Part shown: positions 30,030 to 37,929 of the stretch, piece after piece | Position numbering within the stretch: position 1 is the stretch's first letter | How the letters are laid out: every line of letters begins with the position of its first letter | From: Pseudacidovorax sp. NFM-22 | Lineage (GTDB): Bacteria > Pseudomonadota > Gammaproteobacteria > Burkholderiales > Burkholderiaceae_C | Reading direction: 5' to 3' | DNA: 64,000 nt | NCBI RefSeq assembly: GCF_021401245.1 | Contig: NZ_JACBFY010000003.1 | Coordinates: 558,001 to 622,000 of the forward strand | Position numbers and translations under genes: made by a program | Notes under the pieces: model-generated | What the model saw: only the letters and a program-made list of their open reading frames with translations | The model's database searches: none | What the model was told of the DNA's origin: nothing

Positions 30030-31406
30030 ATGCCCATGCGCCGATTCGTTTCCGAAAACTTCCTGGACCTGCTGCTCGATGCGGTCTGTGCCGTCACGCC
30101 GTCGGGTGACTTCGTTTTCGTGAATGCGGCGTTCGAGCGAATCTTCGGCTACGGCACGCAAGAGGTCGTGGGTCGGAACATGATGGAGTTCGTGCATCCC
30201 GATGACCGGGCGCCCACCCTGGAGGCCGCCCGTCGGGTGATGCAGGGGCATCTGCAACTCCACTTCGAGAACCGCTACATCCGCAAGGATGGGGGCATCG
30301 TCCACGTCCGGTGGACGGCACAGTGGGTGGAGAGTGCCGGCCTGCGCGTGGCCGTCGCGCACGACATCACCGAGCTGCACCAGAGTCGCGCCTTGCAGGC
30401 GGCGCTCTACGCCATTTCCGAAGCTGCGCATACGGCGCAGGACCTGTTCTCCTTGTTCGAAAGCGTGCACGGCATCGTCGGTACCTTGCTCGACGCGCGG
30501 AACTTCGCGGTACTGCTCTTCGACGACGCAAGGCAGCTGTTGCACCCCGCCTATCAGGTCGACGTGATGGGCAGGGCGCCTGGGCCGATAAGCCCGGCGG
30601 ACGCGCCCTGGCTGGCGCGTCTGCTTGGCCAAGCGCCGGCTGAGGAGGAGGGCGACTCGCCTCCGGGGCTACTGGCCGCCGCGCTGCCCACGCAGGACGG
30701 GCCGATCGGCGCACTGGTGCTGCGCAGCGAGGATCCCGAGAAGGGCTATGGGGCCGCCGATGCCGAACTGCTGCATTTCATCGCGTCCCAGGTGGCGACC
30801 GCGATCGAACGCAAGCGACTCCATGTGGGTCTGCAGACCCTCGCCCAGCGCGACCAGTTGACCCAATTGCTCAACCGCCGCTCCTTTGTCGAGCGCCTGT
30901 CCGCCGCCGTACGCGCGGCGCAGGAGCGCGGTTCGGAGCTGTCGTTGCTTTTCCTCGATCTGGACGAATTCAAGCGGGTCAACGACAGCATGGGCCACGC
31001 GATGGGCGACCGCCTGCTGCAGTCCGTGGCTGACCGGCTGGGTGCAACGGTCCGGAGCGCCGATGTGTTGGCGCGGCTTGGCGGCGACGAATTCGTGGTG
31101 CTGCTGGAGCAGGACGTCGGCGGACGCGGCGCCTACCTGTTGAGCAGCCGCATCGAGCAAGCCTTCATCCAGCCCTTCGTGGTGGGCGATGCGAACTTGG
31201 TGGTACGGCCGAGCATCGGGGCCGCGCGCTTTCCGCTCGATGGGAAGGATGCGGAAGGACTGCTCGGCCACGCGGACGCGGCGATGTATGCGGTCAAACG
31301 CCAAGGGGCGGCAAGTCGTGAACCTGCCGCCCCGGAGGAGGGAAGGCCTGACCACCGTACTCCCGCGAGCGCTGCAGCAGGGCCGTTCTATCGGTCTGCG
31401 GACTGA
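30030..31406 (+). CDS. PAS-GAF-GGDEF diguanylate cyclase
   Basis: A 458-residue predicted c-di-GMP synthase. Domains: PAS (about 6-115, DAVCAVTPSGDFVFVNAAFE, GYGTQEVVGRN), GAF (about 130-265, ending IASQVATAIERKRL), GGDEF (about 275-435, DQLTQLLNRRSF; active loop LGGDEFVVLL near 351). The product-inhibition site RSAD lies five residues before GGDEF, so the enzyme should be active and feedback-inhibited. No membrane segment or EAL domain is present. I chose the ATG at 30030; one at 29988 would place the ribosome site too close and would overlap the GACAAT element, and 30036 is also possible. The input signal is unknown. Confidence 0.9.
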   Translation: MPMRRFVSENFLDLLLDAVCAVTPSGDFVFVNAAFERIFGYGTQEVVGRNMMEFVHPDDRAPTLEAARRVMQGHLQLHFENRYIRKDGGIVHVRWTAQWVESAGLRVAVAHDITELHQSRALQAALYAISEAAHTAQDLFSLFESVHGIVGTLLDARNFAVLLFDDARQLLHPAYQVDVMGRAPGPISPADAPWLARLLGQAPAEEEGDSPPGLLAAALPTQDGPIGALVLRSEDPEKGYGAADAELLHFIASQVATAIERKRLHVGLQTLAQRDQLTQLLNRRSFVERLSAAVRAAQERGSELSLLFLDLDEFKRVNDSMGHAMGDRLLQSVADRLGATVRSADVLARLGGDEFVVLLEQDVGGRGAYLLSSRIEQAFIQPFVVGDANLVVRPSIGAARFPLDGKDAEGLLGHADAAMYAVKRQGAASREPAAPEEGRPDHRTPASAAAGPFYRSAD

Positions 31407-31412
31407 GACGCG

Positions 31413-31661
31413 TCAGCGGCGGGCGCAGATCATTCCCATCAGGAACGCCGCAGCGGCGACGCCGCCGACGAGTCCCAGAGGGTGCTTCACGGCCATTTCG
31501 CGGATCTCGTCCAGCGCCTGGCCATAGCTCTGCTGAACAACGCCTTGTGCCTCGCGCATCTTGCCTTCGGCCTGCATGCCCGAGTCGTTGGTCACTTCGC
31601 CCAGCGCATCCTGGGCCTTGCCTGCCACGCGTTGGAAAGCGCCTTGTGCTTGTTCGAACAT
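31413..31661 (-). CDS. CsbD-like small protein with C-terminal membrane anchor
   Basis: An 82-residue protein. The first 50 residues resemble CsbD stress proteins (AFQRVAGKAQDALGEVTND, MQAEGKMREAQGVVQQSYG). The end has a glycine-rich hydrophobic helix (LGLVGGVAAAAFLMGMI) closed by ARR, like DUF883/ElaB proteins that sit in the inner membrane. The ATG at 31661 has AAAGGA at a good distance. A longer in-frame reading is not family-like. The function of CsbD proteins is not known beyond stress association. Confidence 0.82.
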   Translation of the reverse strand: MFEQAQGAFQRVAGKAQDALGEVTNDSGMQAEGKMREAQGVVQQSYGQALDEIREMAVKHPLGLVGGVAAAAFLMGMICARR

Positions 31662-31840
31662 CGAAAGATCCTTTGAGTGTTGCCAGGGGCCCGGCGGCCA
31701 CATTGCCGCCGGGGTCTGGTCCGAAGGATCGTTGGGCTTGGATGGCATCGATGTAGGTGGTGCTCGACGCCCTCGCGTAGTAGGAAGGCGCGGAAGGCTG
31801 TCAGTGCCCAGGCGCGCAAGCCTGGGCGCCTGTGCGGCAA

Positions 31841-32299
31841 TCAGCGACCGGCTGCGAACGGCGCTCCCGCCAGTTTGGCACCTTTGCGCAGACCCTTCTT
31901 GGCGAACCAGCCCTGATTCATCTCGAGCACGTAGCGCACCGGTGCCTCGGAGCAATGGCTGTCGGTGGTCTGCGGCTGCATGTCGGCCAGGTTCACGATG
32001 CGGCCGTCGTCGGCCACGAAGGCGGCCGTCAGCGGCACGAGCGTGTTCTTCATCCAGAAGCACTGCACGGCGGGCTCCTCGAACACGAAGAGCATGCCTT
32101 CCTGCTGGGGCAGGTTCTCGCGGAACATCAGGCCCGTCTGCCGCTGCTGCGGCGTGGCGGCCACCTGGGCATCGATCCGGTACATGCCGGCCGTGATGGG
32201 CACGCGGGGCAGATCGAGTTGCGGCTGCGCGAAGGTGAGGGTGGCGGCCCCGGCGAGCGTGGCGGCTGCGGCAAGGGAGCGGAGAAGGGGATGGAGCAT
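31841..32299 (-). CDS. DUF192 family exported protein
   Basis: A 152-residue protein with a signal peptide (LLRSLAAAATLAGAATLTFA, cleavage after FAQ likely) and a DUF192 domain: RQTGLMFRENLPQQEGMLFV, then CFWMKNTLVPLTAAFVADDG, and VLEMNQGWFAKKGLRKG. The QxGLM and FWMKNT motifs define the family; its biochemical role is unknown. ATG 32299 is the only start giving a proper signal peptide. A hairpin without T tract (31806-31827) lies after the stop. Confidence 0.9.
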   Translation of the reverse strand: MLHPLLRSLAAAATLAGAATLTFAQPQLDLPRVPITAGMYRIDAQVAATPQQRQTGLMFRENLPQQEGMLFVFEEPAVQCFWMKNTLVPLTAAFVADDGRIVNLADMQPQTTDSHCSEAPVRYVLEMNQGWFAKKGLRKGAKLAGAPFAAGR

Positions 32300-32408
32300 G
32301 GCTGCTTCGATGCGGTGAAGAAGGGCGCGTTCCCGGCCGACCCGGGGCGTGCTGCGCCGGATTGTGGTCCAGCGCGCGGATGGGCGTCGACTAACATCCG
32401 CGCCCACC

Positions 32409-33173
32409 ATGCAACTGCAAGAACTGCTTTTCAGCCAGGGGTTCGGAACGCGGCGCGTGTGCGCCGGCCTGATCCAGCATGGCCACGTCACGCTCGACGG
32501 ACAGGCCGTCACCGACGCTGCCTTCGATGTCGACGCCCAGGAAGGTCTTCGCTACACGGTCCAGGGCAAGCCGTGGGAATACCACGCCAAGGCCTACGTG
32601 GTCCTGAACAAGCCGGCGGGGACGGAGTGCTCGCAAAAGCCTTCGACCTGGCCTTCGGTCTATACGCTGCTGCCGGATCCGTTGCGCCAGCGGCCGGTCA
32701 AGGGCGGTGTGGACGGGGTGCAGGCCGTTGGAAGGCTCGACCAGGACACGACCGGCCTGCTGCTGTTGTCGGACGACGGCAAGTTCCTGCATCGCATGGC
32801 TTCGCCGCGTCACCATGTTCCCAAGGTGTACGAGGCCGAGTTGAAGCACCCCCTGGATGAGGCGCACCTAGCGCGGCTGCGCGAAGGCGTGGTGCTCGAT
32901 GACGATCCCCGGCCGGTGCGGGCGCTGGCCGCCGAGCGGCTGGAGGAGCGGCTGCTGCAGTTGACGCTCGACGAGGGCAAGTACCACCAGGTCAAGCGCA
33001 TGGTGGCGGCAGCAGGCAATCGCGTCGAGGCGCTGCACCGGGCGCGTGTCGGGCAACTGCAATTGCCCCCGGAACTTGCGCCGGGCGAGTGGCGCTGGCT
33101 CACCGCCGCAGAGGTCGAATCGCTGTTCCAGGTCAAGAAGCCGACCACGAAGTCATCCTCTGCTGGGGGCTGA
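32409..33173 (+). CDS. RsuA-family 16S rRNA pseudouridine synthase
   Basis: A 254-residue RluB/RsuA-type pseudouridine synthase. It has an N-terminal S4-like domain (QELLFSQGFGTRRVCAGLIQ, GHVTLDG), the catalytic motif AVGRLDQDTTGLLLLSDDG with the nucleophilic Asp near residue 112, then KVYEAELKHP and EGKYHQVKRMVAAAGNRVEAL. It should isomerise one uridine, most likely 16S U516, but RsuA and other subfamily members cannot be separated by eye. It is divergent from the DUF192 gene. The 20-residue extension to 32349 is not family-like. Confidence 0.92.
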   Translation: MQLQELLFSQGFGTRRVCAGLIQHGHVTLDGQAVTDAAFDVDAQEGLRYTVQGKPWEYHAKAYVVLNKPAGTECSQKPSTWPSVYTLLPDPLRQRPVKGGVDGVQAVGRLDQDTTGLLLLSDDGKFLHRMASPRHHVPKVYEAELKHPLDEAHLARLREGVVLDDDPRPVRALAAERLEERLLQLTLDEGKYHQVKRMVAAAGNRVEALHRARVGQLQLPPELAPGEWRWLTAAEVESLFQVKKPTTKSSSAGG

Positions 33174-33211
33174 CCGTTAGTATTTTTCGTCCCGCCTCCA
33201 CAGGTTGAATC

Positions 33212-34204
33212 TTGCGCGCTCATTCCCTTCGTGCCGGCCGCCTCGCGGCCGTTTTGCTGTCCCTGGCCTGCAGTTGTCTGCCGGGCCTTGCGGCGGCGTC
33301 TCCTCCGCCCATCTTCGTGCTCAATTCGCTGGATGCGACCGTGAGCCTGATCGATCCCACCTCCTGGACCGAAATGCGCAGGGTTTCGGTGGGCAAGGAG
33401 CCTCACCACATCTACCTGACGCCGGATCAGCGCTCTGTCATCGTGGCCAACTCGGCTGGCGACTCGCTGACCTTCTTCGACCCGAAGACGGGCGAGATCC
33501 AGCGCACCGTCAACGGCATCATCGACCCCTACCAGTTGCGCTTTTCCCCCGACATGAAGTGGTTCGTCACCGCCGCGAACCGGCTGAACCATGTCGACAT
33601 CTACCGCTGGGATGGCAGCAACCTGCAACTGGCCAAGCGCCTCGTCACCGGTAAGACGCCCAGCCACATCTGGATCGATTCCAAGAGCACCACGGCCTAT
33701 GTCTCGATGCAGGACAGCGACGAGCTGATCGCCGTCGACATCCCCACCCAGACCATCCGCTGGCGCACCGCCACAGGGCCGATGCCTGCCGACATCTTCG
33801 GCGTCCATGACGACAAGACACTGCTGGTCGGCCTGACCGGCGGCGAGGGCGTGCAGGTTTTCGACGTGGCAGGCCGCGAGCCGAAGGCCGTGGGCATCCT
33901 GCCGACGGGCAAGGGCGCGCATGCTTTCCGGGCGGCGGGCGATGGCAAGACGGTGTTCGTCAGCAACCGGGTGGCCAACACCATCAGCCGCATCGATTTC
34001 GCCACCCTCAAGGTGGTGGCCAATTACGCGGTGCCCGGCGGCCCCGACTGCATGGATGTCTCCGCCGACGGCAAGCGCCTGTACGTGACCTCGCGTTGGG
34101 CCAAGAAGCTCAGCGTGGTGGACCTGCAGACCGGCCAGCTCATGAAGCAGGTACCCGTCGGCAAGTCGCCGCACGGTGTCTGGACCCTCGACCATGCGCG
34201 CTGA
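33212..34204 (+). CDS. Exported YVTN-type beta-propeller protein
   Basis: A 330-residue protein with a signal peptide (LAAVLLSLACSCLPGLAAAS) and about seven repeats of the YVTN/SMP-30-like propeller, for example LNSLDATVSLIDPTSW, VGKEPHHIYLTPDQRSVIVAN, FVSNRVANTISRIDFATLKV and VGKSPHGVW. These fold as periplasmic beta-propellers; no enzyme motif is seen. The start is TTG at 33212, as no ATG precedes the signal peptide. It overlaps the deacetylase gene by 11 bases, so the two are coupled, which suggests a shared periplasmic or cell-wall role (inference). Confidence 0.86.
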   Translation: MRAHSLRAGRLAAVLLSLACSCLPGLAAASPPPIFVLNSLDATVSLIDPTSWTEMRRVSVGKEPHHIYLTPDQRSVIVANSAGDSLTFFDPKTGEIQRTVNGIIDPYQLRFSPDMKWFVTAANRLNHVDIYRWDGSNLQLAKRLVTGKTPSHIWIDSKSTTAYVSMQDSDELIAVDIPTQTIRWRTATGPMPADIFGVHDDKTLLVGLTGGEGVQVFDVAGREPKAVGILPTGKGAHAFRAAGDGKTVFVSNRVANTISRIDFATLKVVANYAVPGGPDCMDVSADGKRLYVTSRWAKKLSVVDLQTGQLMKQVPVGKSPHGVWTLDHAR

Positions 34205-35015
34205 ACGCCTGGGCCGCGCCGCCCGCCACTTGGCTGTCGCGGTGGTGGCTGCCGCGGGCGGCGCATCCGTCGTCGCTGCAGGCGCTGCCGATTGCAGCAA
34301 GCCGGTCTACCTGACGTTCGACACGGGCCACATGGGCGTGGCGCCGCTGGTGGCCGATGTGCTCAAACGCCACGATGTGCATGTGACCTTCTTTGCCGCC
34401 GCCGAGCGCACCAAGGACGGGGGCGACAGCCTGGACGACCATTGGGCACCGTGGTGGAAGGCGAGGGCAGCCGACGGCGACGAGTTCGCTTCGCACACCT
34501 ACGACCACGCCTATTGGCGCGCCGACCTGCCCGACGAGAACGGTCAGAAGCGCTTCATCATCCAGCCGTCGGCTGGACCGCAGTCGGGCCAGCGCCTGAC
34601 CTGGACGCAGGCGCAGTACTGCCAAAACATCCGCAAGTCCAGCGAGCGTCTAGCGCAGATCACCGGCAAGAAGCCGCTGCCCTTGTATCGCGCGCCGGGC
34701 GGCAAGACCTCGCCCAAGCTGCTGGAGGCGGCGCGCGCGTGCGGCTACATGTATGTGGGTTGGTCGCCTGCGGGCTTTCTGGGCGACGAGTTGCCCAGCG
34801 ACAAGTATCCGAACCAGAAACTGCTGGCCCAGGCGCTGGAGCGCATCCGCCCCGGCGACATCCTGCTGGCCCATCTGGGCATCTGGTCGCGCCAGGATCC
34901 GTGGGCGCCGGCCGTGCTCGAGCCGCTGGTTGCGGGCCTGCAGCAACGCGGCTTCTGCTTCCGCACACTGCGCGACCATCCCGACTACCGCGCCTGGATT
35001 GCGGCGCATCCCTGA
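34194..35015 (+). CDS. Polysaccharide deacetylase, PdaA-like
   Basis: A 273-residue NodB-fold protein with a signal peptide (LAVAVVAAAGGASVVAAGAA). Motif 1 is TFDTGH instead of TFDDG, motif 2 is SHTYDH (metal His pair), motif 3 is YRAPGGKTSPKL, motif 4 GWSPAGFLGD, motif 5 GDILLAHLG. Replacement of the second Asp of motif 1 occurs in PdaA-type peptidoglycan deacetylases (TFDNG). It likely removes N-acetyl or related groups from a cell-wall glycan in the periplasm. ATG 34194 lies inside the end of the propeller gene. Confidence 0.87.
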   Translation: MRAERLGRAARHLAVAVVAAAGGASVVAAGAADCSKPVYLTFDTGHMGVAPLVADVLKRHDVHVTFFAAAERTKDGGDSLDDHWAPWWKARAADGDEFASHTYDHAYWRADLPDENGQKRFIIQPSAGPQSGQRLTWTQAQYCQNIRKSSERLAQITGKKPLPLYRAPGGKTSPKLLEAARACGYMYVGWSPAGFLGDELPSDKYPNQKLLAQALERIRPGDILLAHLGIWSRQDPWAPAVLEPLVAGLQQRGFCFRTLRDHPDYRAWIAAHP

Positions 35016-35042
35016 GTCACGAACAAGGACGGAGAGCTTCCG

Positions 35043-36026
35043 ATGGACTGGCATGCTTGGCTGACCGACCCGTTCGGCCTGATGCAACAGTGGCTGTTCG
35101 AGACCTTGGTCCAGCCGGTGATGTTCGCGGCGGGCATGGGCAACCTGCTGGAGGATGGCTTCGATGCCACCGGCTGGCTGCTGGTGGGCCTGCTCGAGAT
35201 CGCCGTGATGCTGGCGATCTTCGCGCCGCTCCAGCGCTGGCGCCCGGTGGAGCCGTTGCGGGACCGCCGGGCCGTGCGTGTGGATGTGATCTACACGCTG
35301 ATCCACCGGCTGGGCCTGTTCCGGGTGGGGATCTTTTTCGTGCTGCAGCCGCTGTTCGACATGGCGCTCGGCCATGTGCGTGCCGCTGGCTGGGGCACGA
35401 TGCAGCTCGACGCGCTGTGGCCCGGTGTGACGGATCGGCCATGGGTCACCTTCCTGCTGTACCTGGTCGTGCTGGATTTCGTCGAGTACCTGATCCACCG
35501 CGGGCAGCACACCATCGACTGGTGGTGGCGGCTGCATGCGCTGCATCATTCGCAGCGGCAGATGACGATGTGGAGCGATGCCCGCAATCACCTCCTGGAC
35601 GACATCATCCACAGCACCATCGTCGTCGTGGTCGCGCAGCTCATCGGTGTGCCGCCCGGACAGTTCGTCGTGCTGGTGGCGCTGACGCAGCTCAGCCAGA
35701 GCCTGCAACACGCCAATCTTCGGCTGCACTTCGGTCGAGTGGGCGAGCGGTTGTGGGTCAGCCCGCGCTTTCATCGGCTGCATCATGCGATCGGCGTGGG
35801 CCACGAGGAGGTGGGCCGCCCCGGCGTGCTGGGTGGCTGCAATTTCGGCGTGCTCCTGCCATGGTGGGACATGCTGCTGCGCACCGCCAACTTCGATTTG
35901 CGTTATCTGCCCACGGGCGTGCGCGACCAGGTGGAGCCCGATGCCAAGGGCCGCCTGCGCGACTACGGTCGCGGCTTCTGGTCGCAGCAGTGGCTGGGCT
36001 TGCGACGGCTCGTGGGCCGTGCCTGA
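35043..36026 (+). CDS. Sterol desaturase / fatty acid hydroxylase family protein
   Basis: A 327-residue integral membrane di-iron protein with four to five hydrophobic helices. The three His clusters are HRGQH (near 152), LHALHHS (near 168) and HRLHHA (near 243), the fatty acid hydroxylase superfamily pattern. It should hydroxylate or desaturate a lipid; the substrate is unknown. It follows the deacetylase by 27 bases with GGAGAG near the ATG, so the three genes 33212-36026 look like one operon on the cell envelope. Confidence 0.9.
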   Translation: MDWHAWLTDPFGLMQQWLFETLVQPVMFAAGMGNLLEDGFDATGWLLVGLLEIAVMLAIFAPLQRWRPVEPLRDRRAVRVDVIYTLIHRLGLFRVGIFFVLQPLFDMALGHVRAAGWGTMQLDALWPGVTDRPWVTFLLYLVVLDFVEYLIHRGQHTIDWWWRLHALHHSQRQMTMWSDARNHLLDDIIHSTIVVVVAQLIGVPPGQFVVLVALTQLSQSLQHANLRLHFGRVGERLWVSPRFHRLHHAIGVGHEEVGRPGVLGGCNFGVLLPWWDMLLRTANFDLRYLPTGVRDQVEPDAKGRLRDYGRGFWSQQWLGLRRLVGRA

Positions 36027-36076
36027 CGCAGGCGGCACCATCGAGGGCGCACGGGCTGCGGTTATGCTGCGCGCCG

Positions 36077-36967
36077 ATGCGTCTTCTCGCTGATTCCTGC
36101 TGGCGCGCGGCCGCCTACTGCCTGCATCCGCGTGTCATCCTGCTGTCGCTCGTGCCGCTGGCGCTGATGGTGGCGGCCTCGGTGGGCCTGTCCTACTTCT
36201 ACTGGGAGCCTGCGGTCGGCTGGATGCGCGGCGCGCTGGATGCCTGGCCCCTGCTGGCCGGCTTCTGGAACTGGCTCCAACGCCTCTTCGTCGGCGATGT
36301 CCGCAACCTGCTGGCGCCCCTGATCGTGCTGCTTGCCGCAACCCCGGTGCTGGCGATGGTGTCGCTGGTCGTCGTGGCGGCCTTCATGGCGCCCGCACTG
36401 ACGCGTCTCGTGGCCGAACGGCGCTTTCCCACCCTCGAGAAGAAGCACGGCGCGGGCATGGTGGCGAGCGTGGTGCGCTCGGTGGCGCTGACAGTGGCCG
36501 CTGTGGTGGCCCTGCTGGTGTCGATGCCCCTGTGGCTGGTGCCGCCCCTGGTGCTCGTCCTTCCACCGCTGATCTGGGGTTGGCTCACCTGCCGCGTGAT
36601 GAGTTTCGATGCCCTGGCCGAGCATGCCAGTGCAGACGAGCGGCGCATCATCGTGCGCCGCCATCGACTGCGCCTGCTCACCATCGGCATCCTGTGCGGC
36701 TATCTGGGGGCGGCGCCGAGCATCGTCTGGGCCTCCGGCCTGGTGTTCGCGGCGGCGTTCTTCATCCTGATTCCCGTGGCGATGTGGATCTACACGCTGG
36801 TGTTCGCCTTCTCCGCCCTGTGGTTCGCCCATTACGCGCTGGAGGCGCTGTCGCAGCTGCGGCGGGAGGCGGCGGGCGCCGGGCCATCCACCCTGCTTCC
36901 GCCCGCCGGATCGCCGCCTGACGTCGCCCCGCCGGCCCTGCCTTCCTCCAATCCCCCTGCACCATGA
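36077..36967 (+). CDS. EI24 domain-containing membrane protein
   Basis: A 296-residue protein with about six membrane segments, e.g. HPRVILLSLVPLALMVAAS, LAPLIVLLAATPVLAMVSLV and WLVPPLVLVLPPLIWGWL. The LTRLVAERRFPTLEKKHG loop and CRVMSFDALAEHAS are typical of the EI24/CysZ-like (DUF540) family; CysZ members move sulfate, but this subgroup has no proven substrate. The Pro-rich tail (about 275-296) is disordered. ATG 36077 was chosen; the same frame is open far upstream in shadow of other genes. Its stop overlaps the next start (ATGA). Confidence 0.84.
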   Translation: MRLLADSCWRAAAYCLHPRVILLSLVPLALMVAASVGLSYFYWEPAVGWMRGALDAWPLLAGFWNWLQRLFVGDVRNLLAPLIVLLAATPVLAMVSLVVVAAFMAPALTRLVAERRFPTLEKKHGAGMVASVVRSVALTVAAVVALLVSMPLWLVPPLVLVLPPLIWGWLTCRVMSFDALAEHASADERRIIVRRHRLRLLTIGILCGYLGAAPSIVWASGLVFAAAFFILIPVAMWIYTLVFAFSALWFAHYALEALSQLRREAAGAGPSTLLPPAGSPPDVAPPALPSSNPPAP

Positions 36968-37776
36968 GTTCCACTGAAAGCCGGGCCTTCGGCCTGATCA
37001 TCGTCGGCGACGAGATCCTATCGGGCAAGCGCACCGACAAACACATGGCCCGCGTCATCGAATTGCTCGGTGCGCGGGGGCTGTCGCTGTCGTGGGCCGA
37101 ATACGTTGGCGACGATCCCGCGCGCATCACGGCGGCCCTGCGACGGGCGTTCGCCGGGCCCGACATCGTCTTCTCTACCGGCGGCATCGGGGCAACACCC
37201 GACGACCACACCCGCCAGTGCGCAGCCGCGGCGCTCGGCGTGCCCCTCGCGCTCCACCCCGAGGCCGCCGAACTGATTCGCGAGCGTATGCAGGACACCG
37301 CGCGCGAGCAGGGGGTGCCCTACGAGCCCGACCGCGCCGACAACGTGCATCGCCTCAACATGGGCGTGTTTCCGCAGGGGGCCTCGATCATCCCCAATCC
37401 GTACAACAAGATCCCCGGCTTCAGCGTCCACGATGTGCATTTCGTGCCGGGCTTCCCCGTCATGGCGTGGCCCATGGTCGAGTGGGTGCTGGACCAACGC
37501 TACGCGCCCCTGCACCGCGAGGTGGCGATCGCCGAGCGTTCGCTGATCGTTTTCGGTGCGATGGAGGCCAGCCTCACGCCCCTCATGGAGGCGGTCGAGC
37601 GCGAGTTCTCGGGCATCAAGGTATTCAGCCTGCCCAGTGTGGATCACCCCAAGTACGGCCGCCACATCGAACTCGGCGTCAAGGGCGAGACGCGCCAACT
37701 TGAACCGGCGTATGCACGCCTGAAACAAGGTGTGTTCGACTTTGGTGCATCAATAGGCGCAGAATTGGTGCGTTGA
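36964..37776 (+). CDS. CinA-type molybdopterin-binding domain protein
   Basis: A 270-residue protein with the MoCF/MoaB-like fold of the CinA N-terminal half: FGLIIVGDEILSGKRTDKHM, IVFSTGGIGATPDDHTRQC, and a GFPVMAWPMVEW segment. The C-terminal deamidase domain of full CinA (PncC) is absent, so nicotinamide-mononucleotide deamidase activity is not expected. The N-terminal domain can have ADP-ribose pyrophosphatase activity in related proteins (family knowledge). It is coupled to the EI24 gene by ATGA. The stop lies just before the glnA control region. Confidence 0.88.
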   Translation: MSSTESRAFGLIIVGDEILSGKRTDKHMARVIELLGARGLSLSWAEYVGDDPARITAALRRAFAGPDIVFSTGGIGATPDDHTRQCAAAALGVPLALHPEAAELIRERMQDTAREQGVPYEPDRADNVHRLNMGVFPQGASIIPNPYNKIPGFSVHDVHFVPGFPVMAWPMVEWVLDQRYAPLHREVAIAERSLIVFGAMEASLTPLMEAVEREFSGIKVFSLPSVDHPKYGRHIELGVKGETRQLEPAYARLKQGVFDFGASIGAELVR

Positions 37777-37783
37777 GTTGTGG

Positions 37784-37800
37784 TGCATCATATCGGTGCA
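37784..37800 (+). promoter_or_regulatory. Probable NtrC-binding site upstream of glnA
   Basis: TGCATCATATCGGTGCA matches the 17-base NtrC palindrome TGCACYA-N3-TGGTGCA at all but two positions. Further GGTGC half-sites lie at 37744 and 37767. It is about 100 bases upstream of the sigma-54 start, the normal enhancer distance. Confidence 0.7.
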
Positions 37801-37861
37801 TGCGCTACTACCACCAGCGTCAAACACTGCCGTACATGCCGCGTAGGACAACGAATGAAAA

Positions 37862-37877
37862 TGGCATAGAACCTGCG
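37862..37877 (+). promoter_or_regulatory. Sigma-54 promoter of glnA
   Basis: TGGCATAGAACCTGCG fits the -24/-12 consensus TGGCAC-N5-TTGCA, with GG and GC exactly spaced. Transcription would start near 37888, 42 bases before the glnA ATG. With the NtrC site and the downstream ntrBC genes this indicates nitrogen-limited control. Confidence 0.75.
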
Positions 37878-37929
37878 TTCGTCTTACTCGCAAATTTCGT
37901 CAACCCTTCCAATCCCCCAGGAGAACCTG

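Noticed and set aside
37746-37761. Second NtrC site TGCATCAATAGGCGCA
   Set aside because: The arms are one base too close for the 17-base consensus and the right arm has mismatches; kept only as a half-site.
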